Shown one piece after another: positions 35,304 through 43,299 of a stretch of 64,000 nucleotides of DNA. Under the pieces are notes generated by a model. That model was not told the origin of the DNA, searched no databases, and was given only the letters and a program-made list of their open reading frames with translations. Source of the DNA: Pseudomicrostroma phylloplanum (taxonomy: Eukaryota; Basidiomycota; Exobasidiomycetes; Microstromatales); contig BCHS01000011.1 of NCBI GenBank assembly GCA_039545275.1, positions 372,001-436,000 on the forward strand, written 5' to 3'. The position numbers were made by a program, and so were the translations under genes. The stretch's first letter is position 1; every line of letters starts with the position of its first letter.

Positions 35304-36406
35304 TCAGCAATTGCAGGCATCTTGTCTGCCGCTGGCTTGTCCATCGGCAATGTCGATGTTGCCAGCGCCCTGCGCTCGACCTGAACGAGCGGCTGCTGCT
35401 CCGCCTGCTTCGGGAGCGCCGCGTTGCTCGATGTCTTGCGGATTGATCTTCTTCGCTGTAGTAGATGATGCCGAGGAGGCAATGGCAAAGATTCAGCCCA
35501 CGAGCGCTCGGAGACCGACAGCTCTTTTGGCAGAGAGCAAACTCACCAATCTCTGTGAACACCTCAATTACGCCATCTCCGGTCTTTGCACTTGTTTCGA
35601 AGAACAAAAGGCCATTCTCCTCTGCGTATGCCTTTGCCTCCTCCTTGGCTACTGCTCTCAGTGACTCTCCACTTGCGCCTGCTGCTCCCGTTGTAGCAGT
35701 GGCGGTCCCTTCGTCATCCTCATCATCCTCTTCTGCGTCTTCTGCAGAGGCTGGGTTGCCGTCAGAGCTCGACTCTACACCTGCTTCGCTGGTGAGAAGA
35801 TCGATCTTGTTTCCGACCAAGGCGATGATGATATTGGGGTTGGCCTGACGCTGCAGTTCCTTCACCCACGACTTTGCCTTCTCGAATGAGCTTGCTTTGG
35901 TCACATCGTAGATGACGGCGCTGGCTTGGGCATTCCTATAGTACATTGGCGCTAGACCTGCGAGGGCAGAAGAAAGAGGTGGTTGAACGATCCGGTCAGA
36001 TTTCGATGCCAGGCAAGACTCATGTCACTACGCCCGTATCCGTCTTACTCACTGTGGAACCGCTCCTGTCCTGCCGTGTCCCAGATCTCAAACTTGATGA
36101 CTTTGTCCTCCAGCCGGCATTTTTGCTGCGGGGATAGGAGAAGCCGAAAGGCATGCGTGTGTATGTGTCAGATGCAAAATCGTATTTTGATTCAAGAGCC
36201 ACTCCACCACGAGCTCCAGGCTGCTGACCGCCTCAAGTACTTACAGTCAGGAAAGCAGCGCCGATTGTGGGCTCCTTGTTCTCTGCGAATTCATTGCTGA
36301 CGAAGCGCAGTACGACTGAGCTCTTTCCCACGGCTGCTTCGCCGAGCAGGACCAGCTTGGTCTGGAATGGCTTTGCGGGCGCAGCCGTCGACTGTCCAGC
36401 GGACAT
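35304..36406 (-). CDS. RAB5: Rab5-type small GTPase (Ypt5/Vps21) with acidic insertion
   Basis: This GTPase controls early-endosome tethering and fusion. Four exons, 36406-36245, 36125-36053, 35957-35547 and 35455-35304, give 265 aa. Nucleotide motifs are [11 protein letters not shown] (P-loop), TIGAAFLT (switch I; Rab5 hallmark), [20 protein letters not shown] (made across splice 2), GNKIDLL and ETSAKTG. The C-terminus ends ACNC, a Cys-x-Cys geranylgeranylation signal. Between the NKID motif and the next helix lies an insert of about 45 residues (about 35663-35805) rich in Glu, Asp, Ala and Gly, with an [10 protein letters not shown] run. It makes the protein about 50 residues longer than usual Rab5. 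The insert falls in a surface loop and leaves all catalytic motifs intact. It is divergent from PLC1. Confidence 0.93.
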
Positions 36407-36931
36407 GGCTAGGGGTTACGAGAACAAAGGTAGGATTTGAGATGAAGGGGATCTACGAGTGGAGAGGTGATGACGAGATGACACGACTAGTCTGTGAGGA
36501 TGATGAGTCTATGCTATGGCAGGTACGTGAGCAAGGTGGATTGCTGCGTATCTTCAAGGGGATGGCGGCCTAGTGCGGTGAGGTGATGGTGATAGGATGA
36601 GTGAGCGCTACCCACGCGGGGCAGCAGTGGCAGTGGCCTGGTTCAGTGGCTGAACAACCTCCGGGCTGCGCGCACTGCCGATCTGCCCCCCCTCGCACAG
36701 GGCAACGCATATAATCTGCACAGCTACTTCCTCCTTCTGGGTCGCGTTTGTCCTCAGCACCACCGCCTCTGCTTCTTCTGCTACCAGGATACACCATGCA
36801 TCAAGGATACCAGCCTCACTCTTCACGACTACCAGGGTAAGAGGAGGTGATCCTCAGGCCCAGGATACCCAACAAGCACTGCGGTGGCCGCACTCTGAGC
36901 TGGTTAAAGCCCACTCGCCAGCTCGCAGGCA
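36407..36931. other. Divergent promoter region Rab5/PLC1
   Basis: This is 525 bp between two start codons. No repeat, RNA gene or extra coding region is convincing. Confidence 0.5.
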
Positions 36932-39900
36932 ATGCAGGCCTCGCGACCTCAACCTACTAGAGATGTCGGCGACGCGCCATCGGTCGCGGACGACGCCTTG
37001 TCATCTAAGTCAGATGGGGAAGCTAGCTCATCGGCATCTCTCCCGCCGAGGTCAGGACGAGGTAGCCTTAGTGGCGAGAGCAGCGGGGGAGCCGCCTCTA
37101 TTCATGGACCATCCTCATCACCGACGGCAACATCGACTTCACCAGGCCTAATGATACCTCAGACGCTGTACAACCTACACTCTCGCTATACGATGAGACG
37201 ACATGCCAGCCAGACCTTCAAGGAGATGCGCAAGAAAGACGATGAAGACGACTCCCAACCACCCACCTTGAACCCCCCCTCTCGATCCGTCTCCTTCGAC
37301 GATCGCCAGAGCATGGAGCCTGGTGGTCAGGTATCTTCAGCATGCAACGTGGAAGACTCTCAGAAGATCGAAAGCGCTCAGTACACCGAACAGCCTTCCC
37401 CTCTATCATCCTCGGCTTTTGACATTCCGGCCATTCTCCAGACTGGAGAAAGCATGCTGAAAGTGACTCATAAGAAGGTTATGCAACGCCTGTTCAAGAT
37501 TGATCCCGATCGGGGCCAGATCGTGTGGGCAAGCAAAAAGGGAAATCGCATCAATCTGGAGTCTATCCGCGAAGTCCGCATTGGCGCATCTGGGGCTTCC
37601 TTCCGCACCTCACTTAACATCTCTGTCGCTCATGAGCCTCGTTGGATCTCAATCATCTACCAGCAAGTGGGCGCATACAAAGCTCTGCATCTTATTGCAC
37701 TCTCCAATGAGTCCCTGGAGCGGTGGCGCGAAACGCTGGAGCGATTGCGTGGCCTTCGTCAGCAGCTTCTGGACGGAATCGTCGGGGTCGAACAGAGGAA
37801 CGACCTTTGGTTGCGCCAGCATTGGAAGGGAGCCGACTCCTCTCAGGACGAGAAGCTGAGCTTCAAAGAAGTTGTTCGGCTCTGCGCACGCCTAGGGATG
37901 CAAGCTAGTCGCAGGGAGCTGCTGGAGCGCTTTAGACAGGCAGACCGCAAGGGCAGAGACTTCCTCGACTTTGATGACTTTCAATACTTTGTGATGTTGT
38001 TGAAGACGCGGCAGGAGCTGGAAGAGCTGTTTGCTGAATTGGCAGACTTAACCCTTGGTGTCGGCGATCAGGTCCAGCCGCCTGAAGCAGATAGGCAACC
38101 TGATACCACAACCGTACCAGCAATGTCCCTCGAAGCATTTCGTACATTCGTGCAGCAGGAGCAGTGTGCGAACTCAGCAAATCGCTTGGGGAACACCGCC
38201 GTGAACTCACTCTTTGCCAAGTATAGCAGTCGAAGACATGGCGGATTACTCTACGACGGCTTCAGTGCATTTCTGCAATCCGAAGACAATGCTGCCATCA
38301 AAGACGCCGCTTCAAAGAGCACTCAGAATGCAGCCATTGTTGGCAAGCAAGTGGAAGACAAAGCTCAACAAGGCGAAGACCCGAGGCCTTCGCGCTCGAC
38401 CGCGGAGACCGCCGAAGAGCTTCTTACTGCAGATCAGCCAACGACGGAAGGTTCGCCACAAGCCGTCATGCCTCAATCGATGGATCAGCCTCTCACGCAC
38501 TACTTCATCAGCTCCAGTCATAACACATACCTTGTTGGCGGCCAATGGAGAGGAGACAGCACAGTGGAGGGCTACATCAGAGCTCTCTCACAAGGAGCTC
38601 GTTCCGTGGAACTCGACTGCTGGGATGGTCCCAACGGTCAGCCTCAGATCACGCACGGCCACACACTGACATCAAAGGTACCTTTCAGAGATGTGATCAG
38701 TGCCATTGCTCGCTACGCCTTCGTCAAGTCACAGTACCCGCTCGTGCTCTCCCTAGAAGTCCACAACGACCTTCCCCAACAGACAACTATGGCTAAACTC
38801 CTTCGCGAGCTACTTGGCGAGGCCCTGCTCTGCGAGAAACTTCCTGAACCTTCGAGGCCGAATGAGCTTCCGACACCGGAAGAGCTCCGGGGCAAGATCC
38901 TGGTGAAAGCAAAGAACATCGACTTGGCCCCAGAAGAGCCGGCAGGGGAGGTTTCGGCAGATAGCGAGGCGGAAGCAGCTTCCGACTTGTCCCTGATCGC
39001 AACATCGAGCTACTCCTCGGCTACAGAAACGGGGTCGGAGTCAGACAATGGCTTCCTTGCCAGTGCAAGAGGTCTCGTTCGTTCTGTTAGGAGTCGTCGC
39101 AGAGGCGAGTCGGGGAACAGTAGCAGCGGTAGCACCAGCCACAGCAGATCCTCTTCGGTCTCGTCCCGTCGCGACGGCCACAAGTCAGACAAGACCACTG
39201 TGGCTCCAGAGCTAGCTGCGCTGCTAGTCTACACTGTAGGCGTCAAGCACCGAGGTATCAATAAGAAGGAAGTCTATGCTCCAGAGCATATGATCTCGCT
39301 GTCCGAGAAGACTGCCTTCAAGTATGCTCGCGATCGCGTGCTTCGCGAGAACCTGATCAAACACAATCGCACACATCTAACTAGGACCTACCCAAGTATG
39401 GGCAGTATAGCTCGCCTGCATGCGAGTGCCAACTACTTCCCACATCATCTGTGGGCGATTGGCTGCCAACTTGTGGCTCTCAACTGGCAGACTCTGGACA
39501 TGGGCTATAATCTCAACCAAGCTATGTTCACTCGCAATGCAGGATGTGGCTATGTCCTCAAGCCTCCAGGTCTGCGGACTAAGGAGCTCCTCAAGAACAC
39601 AGATGCGAAGGTACGCTGCGTCTTGGACGTGACGATCATCTCAGCCCAGCAACTGCCACGCCTACGCGATGTTGTCGGTGACAAGGACGTCTTGGCAATT
39701 GATGAACTTGATGGCAACCAAGAAGCGGTTGATCCGTTTGTCGTCCTGTCTCTCCTTGCACCAGAGAATTGGGGCAAGCAGCCTCAAGACTTGCTTTCAT
39801 TGGCTGCTGATGTGAAGTCAAACCACACCAGCTTGATCTCTGAGCCAGCTCAAAGACCCTCGTTGCCTGGCCAGAAGAGCACAACAGAACCTGGGACCAA

Positions 39901-40501
39901 GACCGACATCTCACCTCCTCCAACCGCACTTAGCATGAAGAGTGAAGCCAGTCGATCTGCGCCTCCAACGTCCTCCTCACCTGAGAAGCAAATCCCCTCG
40001 CGTCCTCCACTGCGCCCCTCTGCTAGCAGCAACATGGGTCCTCGCAGCGCGACGTTCGCTACGCACATTGTCAAAGGCAACGGCTTCAACCCCATCTGGA
40101 GGTGCCCTCTACAAATTGGCATCGATGTCCCTGCAGGCGAAGCCGCCGTAGAGGCCCTTTCTAAGGGCGATGTCCCAGCAGATCAACTAGAGACGCTCAC
40201 ACGCGGCCTCCTCGACCTCGCCTTTCTCCGCTTCGAAGTCTGCGAAGACGTCAATCGCTCTCAGACCGCCCAGTCCACGATGGGCAGCTCGCCTCCCCCG
40301 CTCGTGACACCTGTACTCAGCAGTAGTGCGGTTCTGGCCTCTTACACCGCCAGTATCGGTGGTCTAGAGATGGGATACAGACATGTACCGCTGTACGACG
40401 CGCAGCTACAGCGATACCCCTTTTCGACGCTCTTCATCAAGAGTAAGCTGAGAGTCGTTGGGCTGCTCGACTCGAGCGGGCAGTTGGTCGGCAAGTCTTG
40501 A
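36932..40501 (+). CDS. PLC1: Phosphoinositide-specific phospholipase C (delta type)
   Basis: This enzyme hydrolyses PI(4,5)P2 to IP3 and diacylglycerol in calcium signalling. One exon encodes 1189 aa. Domains in order: a disordered Ser-rich N-terminus (1-165); a PH-like domain (about 170-290; LFKIDPDRGQIVWASKKGNR); EF-hand-like region (about 305-470; a RQADRKGRDFLDFDDFQYFV loop); catalytic X box (about 515-660) with both essential His in FISSSHNTYLVGG and THGHTLTS; a Ser-rich linker; Y box (about 760-880; SLSEKTAFKYARDR, and PHHLWAIGCQLVALNWQT); and a C-terminal C2 domain interrupted by a low-complexity insert (about 960-1060). Catalytic residues appear intact. The absence of introns over 3.6 kb contrasts with the intron-containing neighbours. 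Confidence 0.95.
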   Translation: MQASRPQPTRDVGDAPSVADDALSSKSDGEASSSASLPPRSGRGSLSGESSGGAASIHGPSSSPTATSTSPGLMIPQTLYNLHSRYTMRRHASQTFKEMRKKDDEDDSQPPTLNPPSRSVSFDDRQSMEPGGQVSSACNVEDSQKIESAQYTEQPSPLSSSAFDIPAILQTGESMLKVTHKKVMQRLFKIDPDRGQIVWASKKGNRINLESIREVRIGASGASFRTSLNISVAHEPRWISIIYQQVGAYKALHLIALSNESLERWRETLERLRGLRQQLLDGIVGVEQRNDLWLRQHWKGADSSQDEKLSFKEVVRLCARLGMQASRRELLERFRQADRKGRDFLDFDDFQYFVMLLKTRQELEELFAELADLTLGVGDQVQPPEADRQPDTTTVPAMSLEAFRTFVQQEQCANSANRLGNTAVNSLFAKYSSRRHGGLLYDGFSAFLQSEDNAAIKDAASKSTQNAAIVGKQVEDKAQQGEDPRPSRSTAETAEELLTADQPTTEGSPQAVMPQSMDQPLTHYFISSSHNTYLVGGQWRGDSTVEGYIRALSQGARSVELDCWDGPNGQPQITHGHTLTSKVPFRDVISAIARYAFVKSQYPLVLSLEVHNDLPQQTTMAKLLRELLGEALLCEKLPEPSRPNELPTPEELRGKILVKAKNIDLAPEEPAGEVSADSEAEAASDLSLIATSSYSSATETGSESDNGFLASARGLVRSVRSRRRGESGNSSSGSTSHSRSSSVSSRRDGHKSDKTTVAPELAALLVYTVGVKHRGINKKEVYAPEHMISLSEKTAFKYARDRVLRENLIKHNRTHLTRTYPSMGSIARLHASANYFPHHLWAIGCQLVALNWQTLDMGYNLNQAMFTRNAGCGYVLKPPGLRTKELLKNTDAKVRCVLDVTIISAQQLPRLRDVVGDKDVLAIDELDGNQEAVDPFVVLSLLAPENWGKQPQDLLSLAADVKSNHTSLISEPAQRPSLPGQKSTTEPGTKTDISPPPTALSMKSEASRSAPPTSSSPEKQIPSRPPLRPSASSNMGPRSATFATHIVKGNGFNPIWRCPLQIGIDVPAGEAAVEALSKGDVPADQLETLTRGLLDLAFLRFEVCEDVNRSQTAQSTMGSSPPPLVTPVLSSSAVLASYTASIGGLEMGYRHVPLYDAQLQRYPFSTLFIKSKLRVVGLLDSSGQLVGKS

Positions 40502-40975
40502 TGTTCGCGGTCTTCTCACACATCCTCAACTCACTGATGAAGCCTTTCCTGGTTGCTACGATAATCCCATACCCCTTCTGCATGTTCTTCCCGCTCTACC
40601 ATCAATATATACCATCATGTCATGACCGAGACCATCAATCATTGCAGCCAGATTTGTCTCACGACCCGCCAACGAACACTGTGCGCAGACGAAAGGAGGT
40701 GAAGCCAAGCGATGAGATATAATGAAGTAAGTAGAAAGTATACATATCCAGAACGTAATAGAAACAGAAGCGGGTCGGTTGATCGGGTCCATGGGTTTGA
40801 TCGGGTTGGTCGTAGTAATGTAGTCATGTAGAGATCGTTCAGGTTCCCCCCTCGTCTGATTCTTTCGAGCCTAGAGGGCTGCGAGACGGTACGATGCAGT
40901 CATGAGTGTGCTGATCGTCTTGTTGTCAGAGCCAGTGCAGGGCACCTGCTTCTGATGAGTTGAGACAGCGCGTCT
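40502..40975. other. Intergenic, tail-to-tail PLC1/membrane protein
   Basis: This 474 bp of AT-richer 3' flanking DNA holds no visible gene. Confidence 0.55.
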
Positions 40976-42016
40976 TCACGAGTCCTTGACCTCCTGCTCC
41001 TCGCTCGCATCATCAAACGAGTGCCTGCTCCACTGGAACTTGTTCTTCTCCTCAATGGGCGTAAAGTCAAAGTGGCTTCGTCTCAACTTGCGATGCTTGG
41101 TCTGCTGGCCACCTCCCAACTCCATCGTGGGGCTAGAGGGCCCCCCACTCTCGCTCTCGTCGTCGCTCAATCCCATAGGTCCTTCGACACCAATGGGCGA
41201 CTGGGCCATTGTGGGAGAGGACCGGGGCGTAGCCTCGAAGTAAGAGCTGTTCTTATTGTTGATTGGAGTAGATCCACCGCTAGGAGAGCTCGAAGCTGAG
41301 GTAGCTGCCTGGCGCACCTCTGCTACGCGGGCAAAGCTCCCACCAGTCCGTTGCCATTCCTCGATTGCTTCGGCAGAGGCGGTAGACAGACTACGCGCTC
41401 GGTGTCTCAGCAACGTCTCACCATCGTAGGCTCCCGTCGAGAGGAGGGGAGCTTGCATAGGGTTGCCGGCTTTCCCTGATTGGAGCTGGGCGGGAGAGAG
41501 GTGCATCCGCTGTGCGGGCGAGGCCGAGGCTTTGACTCGAACTTGACGTCGTTGTAGACCTGTACGGACGGGGGGAACCGAGAGCGTATATGCTTCAGTG
41601 GACAGAAACGATGCAAGCCTCATTCTCTGGCTTTCTGACCACTCACCTAGTGTCCTGATGACCGCATACTCGGCCAGATCTAGCAAGGATATGAAGAGGA
41701 TCGGAGCAATGATGAGGAACGCTACCACTCTACAGAGGGAGCAGATTGTTGCCAGCCAAGGCGGAAGTGGTGGGAAGAGAATGGCATGGAGCGCCGCCGA
41801 GGCCGAGTAATTAGTGGGAAACCCAAAGTGCTTGGAGAGAGAGGAGGAGAAGAAGGACTGTCTGCCTGAAACGCCAAAGGCGCCGCTACCCGTCCAGATT
41901 GCATCGAACCACTTGGCTACCTCGTCCGTCTTGAGGACCGAGGAGGAAGAAGAGCCCGAGGAGCCAGAGAAGGGAGAGCCTTGGCGTGGTACGCCTTGTC
42001 GGAAGAGAGAGGCCAT
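40976..42016 (-). CDS. Small predicted integral membrane protein, unknown function
   Basis: Exons are 42016-41647 and 41559-40976, giving 317 aa. The intron at 41646-41560 (GTGAGT/GTACAG) is 87 nt and stop-free in frame, so retention would add 29 residues. The N-terminus is Ser/Gly-rich. One strongly hydrophobic region, LATICSLCRVVAFLIIAPIL then FISLLDLAEYAV, can form one or two membrane helices. The C-terminal 190 residues are polar, Ser/Pro-rich, with PMxLSDDESESGG acidic stretches and a basic-aromatic end (HRKLRRSHFDFTPIEEKNKF). The layout is loosely like fungal nuclear-rim (Nur1-type) proteins, but I see no decisive motif. The upstream start at 42106 is not an ATG, so 42016 is used. Confidence 0.65.
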   Translation of the reverse strand: MASLFRQGVPRQGSPFSGSSGSSSSSVLKTDEVAKWFDAIWTGSGAFGVSGRQSFFSSSLSKHFGFPTNYSASAALHAILFPPLPPWLATICSLCRVVAFLIIAPILFISLLDLAEYAVIRTLGEWSESQRMRLASFLSTEAYTLSVPPVRTGLQRRQVRVKASASPAQRMHLSPAQLQSGKAGNPMQAPLLSTGAYDGETLLRHRARSLSTASAEAIEEWQRTGGSFARVAEVRQAATSASSSPSGGSTPINNKNSSYFEATPRSSPTMAQSPIGVEGPMGLSDDESESGGPSSPTMELGGGQQTKHRKLRRSHFDFTPIEEKNKFQWSRHSFDDASEEQEVKDS

Positions 42017-42423
42017 GTGGATACAGCAGGGGCCGACGATCTTTGCCCAGGCTGGAATATCCAATAGGCAGCGTGGCCGTGGGGACGAGGCGGATAGTAG
42101 CCCCACGGAGAAAGGTGGAGGGGGGCCTCACACGTTGCGAGCCAGTAGCCCTACCAGCCCATGTAGAGGTGGACCGAAGACGATGTGCAAAGACCCGATA
42201 GCTTCAGAGTGTAGCGTTGCCTAGCAAGAGCTCCTGTACCGATCGAAGGCACTGCTGGTGAGGAGGGAGAACGATGTGGTGGGGACGTGGGGAAGGGTGA
42301 AAGGGCGTGGGAATTGGTTCGTGCGTCGTTAGCGATCCAGGCCTTCGCGAAGCGCGTCCGCCGCAAGGGTACATATACGCCTTGGAGCGCCGAGCTCCAA
42401 TTAGCACGAATTGCGCAACAGGT
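42017..42423. other. Intergenic upstream of tRNA-Gln
   Basis: This 407 bp is the promoter side of the membrane-protein gene. A short inverted repeat, TTGGAGC-gccga-GCTCCAA (42382-42400), sits about 24 bp before the tRNA. No coding region is visible. Confidence 0.5.
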
Positions 42424-42501
42424 GGTTGTATGAGGTAGTGGTTAGCCTATCTGATTTTGAAAGAATTTCAGAATACCTGAGTTCGAATCTCGGTACGACC
42501 T
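42424..42501 (+). tRNA. tRNA-Gln (anticodon UUG) with 6-nt intron
   Basis: The cloverleaf was folded by hand. The acceptor stem GGTTGTA (42424-42430) pairs with TACGACC (42494-42500; one G-U), with discriminator T at 42501. The D-stem is AGGT/GCCT, with loop AGTGGTTA matching box A. The anticodon stem TCTGA/TCAGA encloses an enlarged 13-nt loop. Positions 32-37 read TT-TTG-A, so the anticodon is TTG (42457-42459). The six bases AAGAAT (42461-42466) after position 37 are the intron, at the canonical nuclear tRNA site. The T-arm is CTGAG-TTCGAAT-CTCGG, giving box B. CCA is not encoded, and a T7 Pol III terminator follows. The sequence resembles fungal tRNA-Gln. Confidence 0.9.
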
Positions 42502-42507
42502 GACGCA

Positions 42508-42514
42508 TTTTTTT
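42508..42514 (+). terminator. RNA polymerase III terminator of tRNA-Gln
   Basis: A run of seven T lies 6 nt beyond the tRNA discriminator base, the standard Pol III stop signal. Confidence 0.9.
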
Positions 42515-43295
42515 GGTCTCCCCTACCCTTCACAGGCATCTTTTTTGTCTGCCACACGACGGCATGGCCGTATCTCTTTTGGAAGCATACAGTCGCCAAC
42601 AGACCTTGTGATTCGATCCAGTCTGTGTCTGGGAAGTGCTATGAATCTTTGCCTCTTGATCTAGCCTCGCAGACGCCCACTGACTCGGAGCGGCCCTCAG
42701 CCATCCAGGCTTCGCACAACCACTGCTTCGCTCTTGTGGTGGTGCCACTTTCTCTTCGCTGTTGAGGAGCAAGGCATCATCGACTTCTAATCGACGATGT
42801 AGGCAAGGCATATCCGCCGGAGATCTCGTCTCATCTCGTGGGATGATTATTACTCTCGGCAATATCGGGTGAGGAGTGGGCGGCGTGTGTGTGTGTCCCT
42901 GCTCAGTCGTCGTCCCTCGCTTCTGGGGGTGCACGGACGTGGCGCACCGAAGAAGGCGCAAGACCTCTGTTGCTCTGAGCGAGCGGGTGAAGATTGGCGC
43001 ATGGTAAGCGTCGCCGCGTCGTCTGCCCCTCGCCTTATCCTGCCTGCCTTCCTTCCTTCCTTCCTTCCTTCCTTCCTTACTTGCCTACCAATCATCACAA
43101 GTAGATGAGCAGCCGATTCACTCGCTTGCCGTCCACTTTGCCATTTCGTGCTCACCATCGACACCACCTACAGACCACACTTGCGCAGCCATACCTCTCT
43201 GCCCCTCCGCACACTCCATCTACCAACGCGGCTAGAAAGTCATCGTCCTTGGTCAGCTCAGCGTTCTTATCGGTGAGCATCTGGCCCGACATTGA
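42515..43295. other. Intergenic between tRNA-Gln and M1 aminopeptidase
   Basis: This is 781 bp. It holds short CCTG units running into a (CCTT)8 microsatellite (43039-43078) and an upstream reading frame starting with ATG at 43105. That frame either is a uORF ending across the main start codon or is an alternative first exon of the aminopeptidase. Confidence 0.55.
43047..43078 (+). repeat. (CCTT)8 microsatellite with preceding CCTG units
   Basis: Eight perfect CCTT units follow two CCTG units (43039-43046), about 220 bp upstream of the aminopeptidase ATG. Confidence 0.95.
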
Positions 43296-43299
43296 ATGA
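43105..43299 (+). other. Upstream ORF or alternative mitochondrial-presequence exon of the aminopeptidase
   Basis: A 64-codon frame starts at ATG 43105, and its TGA (43297-43299) overlaps the main ATG (43296) as ATGA. Its first 56 residues (MSSRFTRLPSTLPFRAHHRH and so on, ending SSAFLS) are Arg/Ser/His-rich without acidic residues, like a mitochondrial presequence. A GTGAGC donor follows codon 56 exactly (43273). An in-frame phase-0 CTCTCAG acceptor at 43556 would join it to QQPAHLPPMTDYSEF, skipping the membrane anchor of the main model. Both readings are inferences. Confidence 0.45.

Noticed and set aside
43105..43299. Independent small gene at 43105
   Set aside because: Its position, composition and exact donor phase fit a uORF or an alternative first exon of the aminopeptidase better than a separate protein.
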